Source: Stenopsyche tienmushanensis
Lineage: Eukaryota > Arthropoda > Insecta > Trichoptera > Stenopsychidae
NCBI GenBank assembly: GCA_008973525.1
Contig: WACJ01000081.1
Location: forward strand, 1,051,476-1,115,475
Reading direction: 5' to 3'
DNA: 64,000 bases
The position numbers and the translations under genes are program-made. Positions 22,331 through 33,520 of the stretch are shown here, in pieces. The notes beneath the pieces are model-generated. The model was not told the DNA's origin, did not search any database, and worked only from the letters and a program-made list of their open reading frames with translations. Each line of letters starts with the position of its first letter. Position 1 is the first letter of the stretch.

Positions 22331-22979
22331 TAGCCGGAAACTTGTATATTTTCCAAGCGTATATGTAATGACTTTAGAGCCTTTTAATTTTTCTTAGAAT
22401 TTATTTATGAAAGTCATTTAAGTTCGAGCTCATTTAAATCGGGCCACATGGGGTTAAAAAAGAATCATTAAATAGGTCAGGGGATGGGGTAGGCTTAATT
22501 GGAACGTTGGTTCAACAGTCTTGTCACATTTCAAAGCCGTCATTTGAGACGTCATATTATCTGGATTCTATGTCAAAATACTGAAACACAACCTTACAAA
22601 ACGTTTGACATGATTAATCTCAAACATAAGTGCCCAAATTAAATGTACACATATACTGTAATAGCAAAATAGAATAAATCATTATAAAACCATGGATCAA
22701 TTAATTATTTCATATTGACTTATTATCATGAATGGTGTAAATATATAATATTGAAATCATAATATACTTTCAAAAAGAAAAAAATTGACAAACCACTCAT
22801 AATGCTCTTATAAATTGGCTTACACATTTTTTTAATCAAAGCTTGAACCAATAATATTTTTAGAAATTACATCCACAATCGTATTTGAGGTCAAATGGAA
22901 TAAAATAATTAGTAATCTATGAATATATATTATAAGGCCAACCTATGGCGCATGCGCCAAACGTGGCGCATTTTATCAG
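22331..22979. other. Non-coding stretch
   Basis: AT-rich DNA without a supported gene. CATGCGCCAAACGTGGCGCA near 22950 is a partial palindrome (TGCGCCAAACGTGGCGCA) close to the start of the next transposon remnant and could be part of its end. Confidence 0.4.
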
Positions 22980-23840
22980 CACTATAAAAACACAGCATCA
23001 AACTGACATAAATGGAAAAATTGGGCTACTTCTTGGGTCTGAGCTACTAAAACAGAATATGAATAAGAAAATGGAAGAAATTAAAAGAAGACAACTGGAA
23101 AACATGGTCCATTCTTGAGCTCTATTTTATCAAGCTTTGGATAAAACAACGAACATGTGTGATGCAGATCAGCTAAGCATTTTTAAGATTTATAAATAAA
23201 TAAAATCTTTTAAGCAGAAGAATTATCGCAGAAGTCAGCTCGAAGTTGCTCGAAGTCAAGTTTAGCTCGATAGTTTGTTGTGTGTGGTTGAATTTTCAAA
23301 AAAGACATTATCATGGGAATCTGACTGGATTCAAAAGCTTGTGCGAATGGCAGAAAACCATTGTTTTAAAAAAATATCCAAAGCTTGAAGACCTGACTCC
23401 ATTTCTTGGCCAAGAGATAAAGCAGCATCTCTTACCAATTTATAAAGATTTTTCGAGAGATGAATTACTTCAAAGATGTTGGGTGGCCATACCTAAAATG
23501 CTAATGAATGTAAACTCGACGGTTTGGCGACTGCCTCCAAAGCACTTGCATCCTGCTGTAAAAATCACTGAAATATTAACAACTATTGCTGCTGGGATAT
23601 TTAATAACGACTAAAGCTTCATTTTGAAGATGATAAATGCATAAAATATAATTATTAGTAACTACTATAAAGTCTTTGCTGAAAATACCGATGAAGCGCG
23701 GATAGCGAGGTAGAACCGTAAGAGTCTTTCCGAGACAATGCTGCTCGTTTAGCCCGAAAACAACAGTTAGTCTAAGACTATCAACTTTTTAAGAAAGCTG
23801 AAGATCTATTATATGCACCTGGAATCATTAGTTGATCGGT
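22980..23840 (+). pseudogene. Unclassified transposon protein with TQNANE-type motif
   Basis: Successive plus-strand frames spell out a decayed transposon protein. ALDKTTNMCDADQLSIF lies near 23135. FSRDELLQRC and a frameshifted GGHT-stop-NANEC follow near 23475. NSTVWRLPPKHLHPAVKI and AAGIFNND come next (to 23611). A degraded tail contains DEARIA, ARLARKQQ and EDLLYAPGI (to about 23834). I recognise the combination GGxTQNANE(S), N..(V/L)W...PK, (V/I)FN(D/E)G and a terminal LLYGPGI as a family repeatedly seen in invertebrate genomes as uncharacterised transposon-like proteins. I cannot assign its superfamily with confidence. Several frameshifts and stops mean it is inactive. Confidence 0.6.
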
Positions 23841-24999
23841 AAATCACTAAAATTGATGGTTTTATCGCATTGAAACTTTAAACGAGACTATCTCGAAACT
23901 GCATTTTCAACATTTTCGCCAGTTGTAGCTTAAAAAGTTGTTGATCGATCTGACTGAAATTTTGGGATGTTCCCCACTATAATATTATCTAGTCAACTAA
24001 GCTAATTTTTTAAGATTTTCGCGTAAATAAATAATTTTTTTGGTGTATAAAATATTAAGAAGATGATAAAAAATATGAAAGTTTAACTAAATATTTTTTT
24101 AATTTTATACTTTTTAAGTCAATTGTTTGACATTTATAATGGTAATACTTAATACCGTAGACCCTATACAAACCATTGTAACCATTCAGATTAAATAAGG
24201 CATTCATCTTCTCCGTAATATCTGATAGTTTTAAGTGGAACATACAATAGAAACTCTTCTTTGATGCCATCTGATGTCAAAATACATATTTCAACACGAA
24301 CAAGAACTTGCGTCTATTGATTGTTGAAATTGATAAGGAAACAATGGGGGAATCCTTATCAAAATGTGCCCTTTTATATATGCCGGTTTATCATCGCATA
24401 GCGCATCTCAATATTGTTATTGCATAAAGATATTCATCGATCTTTATATTGCAGGATTTTTAAAGAATTTACTTGGTAACTTTAACGTGCACGGATTGAT
24501 GGACGTTTCTTAAAGTGGGCGAATTTTTATGATAACATTCAATGCAATTTTGCGTACTTCTAAAACATATTTATATTGACGATGAAATAACATATATAAA
24601 TTTAATATATTAGAAATATTAAATTCGAGAGCGTATTTCTCTTTAGCCTTAACACATTCTTGTTTCTGAATGGGAAGTGTTCGATATGCCACACCAAAAG
24701 CCTTTGCCTTGCAATATAAATTTACCTTCAGTAACAAATATTCAACATTTTTTACCAGAATATCCGTTTGCATAGGAATGAACGATTTTTTCCAGAAAAA
24801 AATCGCCCTCTCCCCTTAGTATGTATGATTTAATTCATTGCATAACAAAATTGTATTTTTGAAAGCTTTCTAATGAACCTTTTTTGGCCGCCATTGAAAT
24901 CTATCGATGTATAATGCCCGTAGTACGCACCCAATTAAATATAAACTCGGAGAACTCAATAAGACGCTTTGAGATTTTAATGAAAAACCTTTTAATTTA
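23841..24999. other. AT-rich non-coding stretch
   Basis: No supported gene. The minus-strand frame at 24510-24773 and the shorter one at 24055-24270 carry no recognised domain. Confidence 0.45.
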
Positions 25000-25345
25000 G
25001 TCATTCAAACAGAATATAAACGGGGTTGGATCCAAAGAACGAACAATAAGATCCGGCTGATATAAAATAAAACCCATAATGGATCCTAGGGAGTGTATTT
25101 TTTTCACGGCAAGATTCGATTTCAGGTCATGAAAGATTTCAAAGACCGATATAAGATTGGATTTTCTTCGAAAATAATTCAACAAATCAACATTTTCGAG
25201 TCTTAAACAATTGTCTAATATCGTGTCTACATCATGAACTAATACTATTATAATTCTCACTTCTCGGTGAGAGTTCTATGAATCCGAACAAATGCTAATC
25301 AGAGGGTGCAATATCCGGTGTATAAGGTATAGAAACTCTAAATCA
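25000..25345 (-). pseudogene. Tc1/mariner-superfamily transposase fragment
   Basis: On the minus strand at about 25340-25266 the DNA reads SIPYTPDIAPSD, a stop, then HLFGFIELSP. This matches the mariner motif around the last catalytic acid (P-Y-S-P-D-L-A-P-S-D-Y-H-L-F). The codon of the conserved tyrosine is a stop. Further along (to about 25000) a degraded frame continues, which I take as the C-terminal part, but it is too decayed to subclassify. No terminal repeats were identified. Confidence 0.6.
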
Positions 25346-26672
25346 ATTTTCTTATTTAAAAAGTCTAATTAATAACTCGCAAAAATACTGACAGGTTGTA
25401 TACATGAAAAATTTGCGAAGATCGAAATTTCACATTTTTTTAAATTTTAATAACACTACAAAGGTACTCTTGTATTGTTTTTCTTTTGTAAGATTAGTTG
25501 ACAGTTTTCCGATAGTTTGATGAGAGATTTAAATCCACCAATGGTGTCAGAATATTATTATCTAGAAACGTTTTGAGGTTCATGTCACCATTTTAATTTT
25601 TGAAAACCATCTAACTCACAATATTCGTACGTATTTGTAATATTTTTCAATAATTCATTGACCCATCTTTGTAATATATGTTTAGTCTAGAATTTGAATT
25701 TACGCCTATCCTGAGTCTCCTTCTTGTAATTTTACAAAATAAAATCCCAAGCTTTTTTGCAATCGTCTCAAAATAATCATCACCTCATTGTGTCGCAAAT
25801 GGTCATAGTCCATACTTCATCCTCGTAGAAGATTTCTGCCCTTATTAAAATATTTTTTAAATTAGATTTTCAATCTCATTATTAATGATTTGGTTCCCAA
25901 TATTTTTAAATATCATAGCAGCACCAACACCTTATTGAATTATAGAAAATGTTTCGTTTTACATTAAGATTCTCTCCGTGAGGCTAAATCCCATGTATTT
26001 ATTGACCTGTATATTAAAACAATTTGCATTCACAGAGATTAAGTCTTCTTTTTTTATCATAACAGTAAACATAATAAGTTAACAAACAAAAAAATGTGTT
26101 TCTTGAGCAGTATCTCGATGCAAATTGACTGCAAAAATAGAAAAACTCCAGTGTTTTCATTACTATTCGCCTCCCTTTATGTTTAGACGATGGCAATATT
26201 TTCTTTGTCTTAAATCTGATGACATTTTAACGTAATATATTATTCAATGTAATCTTTGTTGTAATAAATTTAATCCTGTGCAATTATTTTTTTTTGCCAT
26301 TTTTATGACGTATTGTTGATTGTTTCATAAATAATAATGTATATAATTATGGCAGATTACTGATACTATTTATCTGGCGACTATAACTATGTCAACGATA
26401 ACAATCCATTGTTTCAATCATTATTTTTGTGCATGTTATGAGTATGGTGCAATATTTTTTGTGTTAAATATATGCATTGTATAGTTTGAAGAGTTGGATG
26501 CTGCTCTCCAGATTTTTTGATTCTGATAACTAAAACTCTATAATGATAACCTTAAGTACTCAGCGCAAAGAATTTGACACTTCGGAATACTTAAATTAGT
26601 TTCAAAGCAAAAGAAAAGTCATATAAGTGTAAAACTGTCTTTATATTTAAATAATACATACGCATTATATAC
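25346..26672. other. AT-rich non-coding stretch
   Basis: No supported gene or complete transposon. Contains ordinary A/T-rich sequence with chance short frames. Confidence 0.5.
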
Positions 26673-26815
26673 ACATAAGCGGTTGGACTCGTAACTCAAT
26701 CATTTTGGGTTCGAATCCCACAGGAGATGTAGCTGGCAATCACATTTTTAAAAACATATATTATATATGCCATGAAAAACCATGTCAAAATGGTTGGTAA
26801 TAAAAGAGAATAAAA
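26673..26815 (+). mobile_element. tRNA-derived SINE, copy 3 (best preserved head)
   Basis: The only plus-strand copy of the family. The head GCGGTTGGACTCGTAACTCA, followed by ATCATTTTGGGTTCGAATCC, has the anticodon-loop region (CTCGTAA) and a perfect B box GGTTCGAATCC of a tRNA, suggesting descent from a threonine-type tRNA (CGT) or a near relative. The body follows as TAGCTGGCAATCACATTTTT, then GCCATGAAAAACCATGTCAA and TGGTTGG, with AATAAAAGAGAATAAAA at the end. The D-arm and box A are lost, so this copy is 5'-truncated. Confidence 0.88.
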
Positions 26816-27109
26816 ATTCATCAATTGGTTTCGTAGCATCCCAATTAATTATTCCCACTTAACGCATATATATTCTATATGTATATATATTGCAGATTTA
26901 AAAAAGTATGAACATTATGCAAATGAAAAGTAGCACATTGGCTAAAGAAACATATGTGGGAGGCTTATCTGCAAAGTTTTGCAGAGTTGGCAGAGTTCTG
27001 AGCGTTCCATCGTGAGGGGTACGATCCACTGGTAGACTGCTATTACCTTTTCACAGATTGCCTCTTCAGATAAAGTGTAAACACAACCCAGTTTTCTCTG
27101 AGTTAGACA
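26816..27109. other. Short non-coding spacer
   Basis: Spacer between the SINE and island D, with a TATATATATTG run near 26880 and no gene. Confidence 0.4.
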
Positions 27110-27800
27110 TGTAAAAGACACGGTAAACAACGCGGCTTACGACCGTTATGCTCCGAAACCCAACGACGGTTTGCATTCTCAACGAGAAGACTTTCTTCCG
27201 CGCCGCCATACACAGCCTTTATAGCTCCCAAACTAAATTGACTGCATAATTTCATACGTGGATTTTACGATACATTACCATGCCAATTTAATCTGGCTAA
27301 ACGGCCACTTTAGGCGATGATTGCCCGGAGCCACTCTTCCTGGACTATCTTCTCTCATACGCACCGAATGCCCGAACCGTCGTTTTTATACGTTGAATTT
27401 GGCTCGGGTTGCAAAAATAGATACGATGGGACTACGGCAGCAGCCATATAGATAGAATGGCTGTAATCAAATATTCAATTGGAGCATTTGCACCATTATT
27501 AATCTACCGCGAACGCATTAGGGCAGATTAGGGGATCGACCCAGCCATTTTTTAATTACTCCCCCGTAACCGTGGCCAACTGATTCAGTTTATCCGAAAT
27601 CTCATTAAAAAGTTATTAAACTTCGGTTAATCCAGTCGGACGTAGCCGACTGTAACTAAGTCCTGGGCCCTATTACTTTGAACGCGTGTGTGAGCTTTTG
27701 ATAAAATTCCGCGTAGACATTATAATTTCACCAAACAAGGGACCTAAAAGGGCAGCGGTCGTTAAACTTTCTTAATTTTGAACGCCACCAGCTTCAAGTG
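27110..27800. promoter_or_regulatory. Candidate conserved non-coding element D
   Basis: A long G+C-richer, repeat-free island. It contains CCGCGCCGCC (27198), TTTTATAC-type caudal/Abd-B-like sites (near 27385), CACCATTATTAATCTACCGC around 27500 and AATTACTCCCCCGTAACCG around 27555. No frame is open through it. Composition and site content suggest an enhancer; nothing shows which gene it would serve. Confidence 0.4.
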
Positions 27801-28347
27801 ACAAAAACGTCACATAAGTGTCAAAAACATTCTGACGGAGATGGCGCAAAATTAAGCAATTTATTATCCCAAGAGAAAATCTATGGAACTAATCGTTGAG
27901 TAACAAATTCTGCATTATTCGATCTTGGATGAGGCAAATACTTTTAAAAATTCATCAATAACACCAATGAATAGGGATGGGCGGGAATGAATCGTTTAGC
28001 GAGATGAACAGACGGGATAATCACAATGCGGATGATGGCAGATGTCAAAATATGGTTGCTCCATTTCAAAATATACTCAACCACTTAACCTACGGATAAT
28101 TACGTTTTCTTTGAACAGATAAGTTACTTCACTTCATAGCAAGTCTTTTATATAGAGTTTGTTTATATTAAACAATCTTTTCAATTTTTATCAAGCTAGC
28201 AAATAGTATTGATGGCATAGTGAGCTAAATATCGGATTCCAAAGAAAAATATTTTTAACTGATCGTTTCTACCCAATCCTATATTATTTTTTATATCAGA
28301 AAAAAATAATATTAATACAATCAATAAAGTCAATGATTAATTTGAGA
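27801..28347. other. Non-coding stretch
   Basis: Transitional DNA after island D. CAAGTGACAAAAACGTCACA near 27795 contains a small GTGAC..GTCAC dyad. No gene supported. Confidence 0.4.
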
Positions 28348-28482
28348 GGTGGCTTTTAGCCCTTTTATGGTATCATTATCAACCATTTTAACATGGTTTT
28401 TCATGGCATATATACGTTTTTTAAAAATGTTATTGTTAGCTGTAGATTTGCACTCAAGATCATTGAATTACAATTTCAACCA
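28348..28482 (-). mobile_element. tRNA-derived SINE, copy 4
   Basis: On the minus strand: a head with AATTCAATGATCTTGAGTGC and the degraded B box AGTGCAAATCTACA, then AACATTTTTAAAAAACGTAT, then GCCATGAAAAACCATGTTAA, TGGTTGATAATG and the AAAAGCCACC end. The end sequence is the same as in the 3811-3967 copy. Confidence 0.85.
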
Positions 28483-29003
28483 CTATAAAAGAGCAAAGTA
28501 TAAAATAATTTTAAAAACTTTTCAGTTCCCCTTATATGGTAAACATACAAGCTAAAAGTGCATTTGAGTCATTTTTATTGCATAATTATCATAAATACTT
28601 TTAATAATTTATTTAATAGAGATGTATCATAGCAGAACTGAACATGCGTTAACTTAACTCTAAGATATACAAAAATTAATTAATCATAGACTGATTAACA
28701 AGGGACTTTGAAAGCTGATGATACCAAGCTAAATGTTATAATTGACACCAATTTAAATCAAACAACCAATACGATTGAGGATGGAACTCAACCAATCAGC
28801 CCTGATGAGAAAATAGCATCTCATAGGCATGATTTCAAGTTGCAGCCTTCGGATCCCTGATTACTTATCAGCTGCCAATATTATAAATCGAAGATTTATG
28901 TACATTACTTAGAATATAGAGTATTTTGAAGATGAGCCGATTTTTTTTTTGGAGTTAAAGGGATAATTTGCTACATTTCATATATAAATTCTATGTCTTA
29001 ATT
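28483..29003. other. Non-coding stretch
   Basis: AT-rich DNA with no supported gene. It precedes the piggyBac-associated repeats. Confidence 0.4.
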
Positions 29004-29070
29004 ATCAGGGAAGTTGAAATATAATTTTTTTTTTCAACATTTTGAAAAAATATCCAAAATTTCACCTTTA
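29004..29070. repeat. Dispersed repeat shared with 40820-40884
   Basis: Both places carry TCAGGG, then GAAATAT, then a T run and TCAACATTTTGAAAAAATA, followed by CCAAAATTTCA and CTTTA. The match runs about 65 bases with few differences. It contains TTTTCAACATTTTGAAAA, an imperfect dyad. At this copy it abuts the left flank of a piggyBac remnant. Confidence 0.75.
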
Positions 29071-29087
29071 GCACTAGATTTACCAGG

Positions 29088-29285
29088 CCAGTTATTTTGA
29101 CTGGTCGTGCAAATTCAATTTAAAATTCCTACTGCATGTAACATTTGCGCTCCAAAATGATGTTATGATATTTGTAGCCATAAGTAGAGAATACATTTTA
29201 TGAACTTAATGTTACTTTATATATATTCGTAAAAAATATATTTTTTGTCATTGACACTTATACCAGTACCAGTCAAAATAACTGG
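29088..29285. repeat. 18-nt perfect inverted repeats flanking a 162-bp spacer
   Basis: CCAGTTATTTTGACTGGT at 29088-29105 and its exact reverse complement ACCAGTCAAAATAACTGG at 29268-29285. Each arm is itself a partial palindrome. They lie just before the piggyBac transposase remnant and are probably subterminal inverted repeats of that element. Confidence 0.7.
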
Positions 29286-29439
29286 TACATGCTTTTATGA
29301 AAAAATTCTTGATGAAATGACATTAGGGCAGCTATGATAATTAATGGGTACTGCTGTATTTTATTAGCACAGAAATATGATTTCGGGAAAATCATGAAAC
29401 CTATGCAGTACTATTATCGAGAATTGATAAGGAAATTCC

Positions 29440-30300
29440 TACTAAAAACAATATAGATCAGTCAAGCAACAGTGATTGCGAAATTATTCCAAACAAACGT
29501 ACGAAACGATGCATACGATTCCCTTCCAGTTCTGAAGTAACGTAACAAATCAGCAAACTGAAATTGCTTCAGATGGAACTATTTGGAAAATAATTGAAGA
29601 AGGAGATGTTGCTGGTAGATTACCAGTTCAGAGTGTTTCCAAAGATGTACACGGGCCAACAGCACATGCTAAAAGATACATTATGAAGGGGAATCTAAGA
29701 AGTACGTTCCTATTACTGATTGACAACCATATTTTGGAACATGTACGAATTTGCACAGAGTTTGAAGCCTCTCGAGTTTTTTTTTCAACAAGCAAAGTTG
29801 AAGTGACTTCTTGCAATATTGTACGCACATGAAGGAAATACTTAATAAGTGGGAACCATCATTTTTCTCCAGTACTGGGAGTAGACGTGATTTTACTGAG
29901 ATTCTTCGATACATTCGTTTCGACAAAAGAAATCAGAGGAGTCTACGTTTGCAAATAGACAAATTATTCTCAGCAGTTTAGGACAAACTAATTGAAAACA
30001 GTCAAAATTACTTCAAAACGAGAACTTATATTACCGTAGATGAACAACTCTTTCCAACGAAAACCAGATATAGATTTATCCAGTGTATGTCAAACAAACC
30101 CCATAAATTTGGCATAAAAATTTGGCTAGGGTCTGATGTGTAGACGAAATATGTCGTAGGTGGCTTTCCGTATTTGGGAAAAGACGAAGCTCGAAATGCA
30201 TCAACTCCCCTAAGCAAATTTGTCGTAATGAAACTTCTTGAAAATACCATGAAAGGTAGAACTGAAATAGCTAATATATATGTATTTTTAAACACTTAGA
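29440..30300 (+). pseudogene. piggyBac transposase pseudogene (N-terminal and catalytic part)
   Basis: Broken plus-strand frames give a piggyBac-family transposase in order. An acidic and basic N-terminal piece contains RCIRFPSS (29510). DVAGRLPVQSVFKDVHGPTA follows at 29605, then NHILEHVRICTEFEASR (29725), TEILRYIRFDKRNQR (29900), ITVDEQLFPTKTRYRFIQ (30030) and KFGIKIWLGSD (30107). After a stop comes KYVVGGFPYLGKDEAR (30148). The DEQ of TVDEQL and the D of LGSD are conserved catalytic positions of the DDE_Tnp_1_7 family. Several frameshifts and an in-frame stop (TAG, 30142) kill it. The C-terminal part is missing, unlike at 21062-21367, where only that part remains. Confidence 0.88.
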
Positions 30301-31919
30301 AATTCTAAAATCTAATCATATGTTATTGTGAAAAATGTATAAAATCATTATATGTTCTTGACAAGGAACAACTAAGATAGTAGCTGAATAAGGATGATCC
30401 ATACATAACAAAAATGATCATATGGAAAATTGTTTAAAAAATTGTTATAAAAAATATTCAAAATATTTTCCCAATACTTGTCCAAAAACACGTCAAAACT
30501 TATGATTCATTTTATTGTTAAACGGCATTGTACATATGTTGTAATCTTAAATAGGCACTAACGATTAGGTTTTTTTTTGGAATACCATTTCTGTTGTAGG
30601 GCGCAGTCAATTTTCATGTTGTTTGGTAGGAGATAATTGCTCTTTATAGATAGACCTGCCTATAATATTAATAATAATTGATAATTATCCATAAATTAAT
30701 TGTTTTCACAGCGTGTTTTTTACAAGTTTTCTGTCAATAAATACATTTAAATCCTCCTAAGATATATTTTTTGTCTTTCAGGACATTTTACTAAGAAATT
30801 GTAAAAAAAACATTTCATCTAATAAATGACAAATATTTATGTAACATGAATACAAATAAATTCTTAAAAATGTCCTTGTATTACGAACACAAAAGCTGTA
30901 CAAATTGAAAATAAATCTTACGGAAGCAGACAAGATATTTTTCGTCCTCACCAAATCCTTGAAAACAAAAATAGTATCAACAATTTGCGGAACGAAATTT
31001 AATATTAAAAATGGATATATCGTAATACACAAGGGCACCCGGAGCTTTTTAATTTTGGCTCATGTTACATTTACCATCCCAAAGGCTTTAGATGCACGAG
31101 CCTGCGGTTGTGAGTTCGAATCTACGGTTAAATAATGTGGTTCACCGATACATTTAAAACTGCATATTTAACATGAATGGCGTGTTTCAAAAGTCATTTA
31201 CGACCAGTTATCAATAATGGATGCTGTGAGATTTCAATGATATGGTTTTAAATTTGTTTAAAATTTTCGTTGATGGCGATTAACACATTCCAGGTTGATA
31301 TGTTACTTCTTTCGGACATTTAGTTATATATTTCATATATTCTTCAGAAATACCATAATATACTGTAAATTATATGATATAATAATATATAATATGACGG
31401 TGGGTTTTAATCTGTGATCCTCGTACCGGCGTGATACAATACAAAACGTGATAAAGCCAATATTATGAAAACAATTTATTTGAAGACTTGGCATTCTTGG
31501 ACTTGATACATGTGATTATCATAAAATGAATGTTTTAGGGTCAGCCATAAAGGACCTGACTTAATATTAAACTTAGGATATGATACTCACACTAATCATG
31601 TACTATGAAATTATTTAACTAAAGCTTAAAGTTTTATTACACCGTATTTCGATGAAGTGAAAAAAAAGTGGAATTTCTATATATTTTTTGTACATCAAAC
31701 AGCTTAACTCCAAAATACGCATCTTTGCGTGAATTAACATGCAAAGACGTCGCGCGAAACACGCGTTTTCAAGCAAGCGGACTGAAATGAGTTAGAAAGG
31801 CTCACTTGGTATATAGGGATTGAATATGTTTGTTATGTCCATTAGGTGCCTGAATTAGGACAATATAAGGAAATTAGTAGTTTTTACATCCTATTCTCGA
31901 TTGTGTAGGATTTTATTTC
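30301..31919. other. Non-coding stretch with a tRNA-like scrap
   Basis: Mostly AT-rich DNA. At 31095-31125 GCACGAGCCTGCGGTTGTGA followed by GTTCGAATCTAC resembles the anticodon-to-T-arm half of a tRNA with a B box (GTTCGAATC). No box A partner or the SINE body seen elsewhere is present. Overlapping frames at 30778-31135 show no domain. GTCGCGCGAAACACGCG near 31750 is a partial dyad. Confidence 0.4.
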
Positions 31920-32560
31920 GTCTAAGTTGGCTTTCATTCAAAGTTTAGTCGGGGAATACCCCAATGAATCGGACGTCAAAGTCAACATTACGGCAGTACC
32001 TTTGTTGGGCTCACTTGGCGCTGTCATGGAAGTGACAAGGGTAGCAGTGTCTTGTCGGTGTCACACAAGCACCAGAATGCTTGAACCCAAAGAACACATT
32101 TTTAGGTCCATTCAGACCACTGCGACTGCGGTGAAATTGGAGAGCGTTTGTCTTTTGTGCGAATTCTTCGCAAATACAAAAATAAGATTCGTGAGGTGGA
32201 ACTTTTTCCAAGTTCAATGCCTTGACCTTCGCCCTATCAGATCCACACGGTACGAAAGTATTTAAATTCATATTAATACACGTGGCTTTATTTCGCCTCC
32301 TGATAAATCTGTCGAGCTTTTTTACGGGTAGAAAAAACAAGGGCTAATCTACAGGTCCGGATTAAGTATTTGCGCCGCGGCTTTTACTCATTACCGCAGT
32401 AAATGTACAAGAATAATTTTCACAAGATTAATTACCGAGGGCTTCACTTTTTTCAATTACCCGCTCTAATGGGACGGGAAGAAAAGCGAAAGAAAAATCG
32501 CAGGTCGTTCTCGCCACACTTTTTATTAATTTAGCAACATGTTTTCTGCATTTAAAATTT
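31920..32560. promoter_or_regulatory. Candidate conserved non-coding element E
   Basis: A G+C-richer island without recognisable repeats. Open frames of about 110 codons run on both strands (31927-32265 and complement 32011-32340), but neither matches a family and their overlap argues against coding. The 3' half (32350-32540) has TATTTGCGCCGCGGCTTTTA and TAATTACC-type sites. Probably regulatory DNA; a lineage-specific exon cannot be excluded. Confidence 0.35.
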
Positions 32561-33520
32561 TATTTTCGTATTTATCTTCCCTTAAGATCCCCTTGGAATT
32601 GCATTTTGATGCCGGATGAAAATATATTACGGCGAAGATTATAATCCAAGCACACAGATTTAAAGACTTTGAAGAGGAGGGCAAAGTATGACGATGTAGA
32701 TTTTGGAATGGCTAAGGATATTTCGAGAGTTTGAGTCCTTTGCGTCAACTTTGAAAATGAGTAATGACATTTCAGCGTTTTGAGTGACAAAGCTTAGGCA
32801 TCATTTACCCATATTTAAGCCCTTAGAGAGTAAAGCTCCGCTTGAAAGATAAATGGCCATACATCGTTCTCGTTTCTCATTTTTAACGATTGAAATTTAT
32901 TTTTAATTTCGTAAGCAATTAAATTTGTATCCTAATATGTCCTCCTCAAAGTATCATATTCGTTATTGCAGATGGATGATCTCTGTAAGAGATTTTCCTA
33001 TGGATAGAAAAATTTTATATGGTTAAATAAATATTAGATAAATACAGATGAATGAATGATTAAGTGGTAAGACTTCAACTATTTTAAAATTACCTCTGAC
33101 GGTTTTATAGATTTGTGGGTACTACGGCTTTTTTTTTAAATCCATTATCTGGATTTGTATTTGAATCATTATATATTATATAACCCTTTCACGATCGAAT
33201 TTATCTTATTAACTAATCCAATTGACCAATATTCAGTCATTATAAACTTATATAATAAAAATATTTTTTTAAATGCAATTTAATATCAAATGTAAATTGA
33301 TTTGATATATGAACTACTCGGGACTATTTCTTAAAAGCTGCAGGGATCTAATGGTTTATGTGATACGGTACACAATATCCCGTTTTGCATCCATTTTGAA
33401 TGCTTTTTTTAAAACATTCCCATGAACACACAGACGATAAATTACAGACGACAAACAACATGATTGATGATAAATGTCCCGTTTAAGCGTTTAAAAATAC
33501 TGTGATATATCAAGTAAATA
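32561..33520. other. AT-rich non-coding stretch
   Basis: No supported gene. Short frames only. Ends at the TA target of the mariner element. Confidence 0.45.

Noticed and set aside
26682..26720. Possible functional tRNA gene
   Set aside because: Perfect B box but no box A, no acceptor-stem pairing, and the sequence continues into a SINE body present at three other loci.
32011..32340. Paired ~110-codon frames on both strands
   Set aside because: Mutually overlapping with no domain; the G+C-richer composition alone lowers stop frequency.
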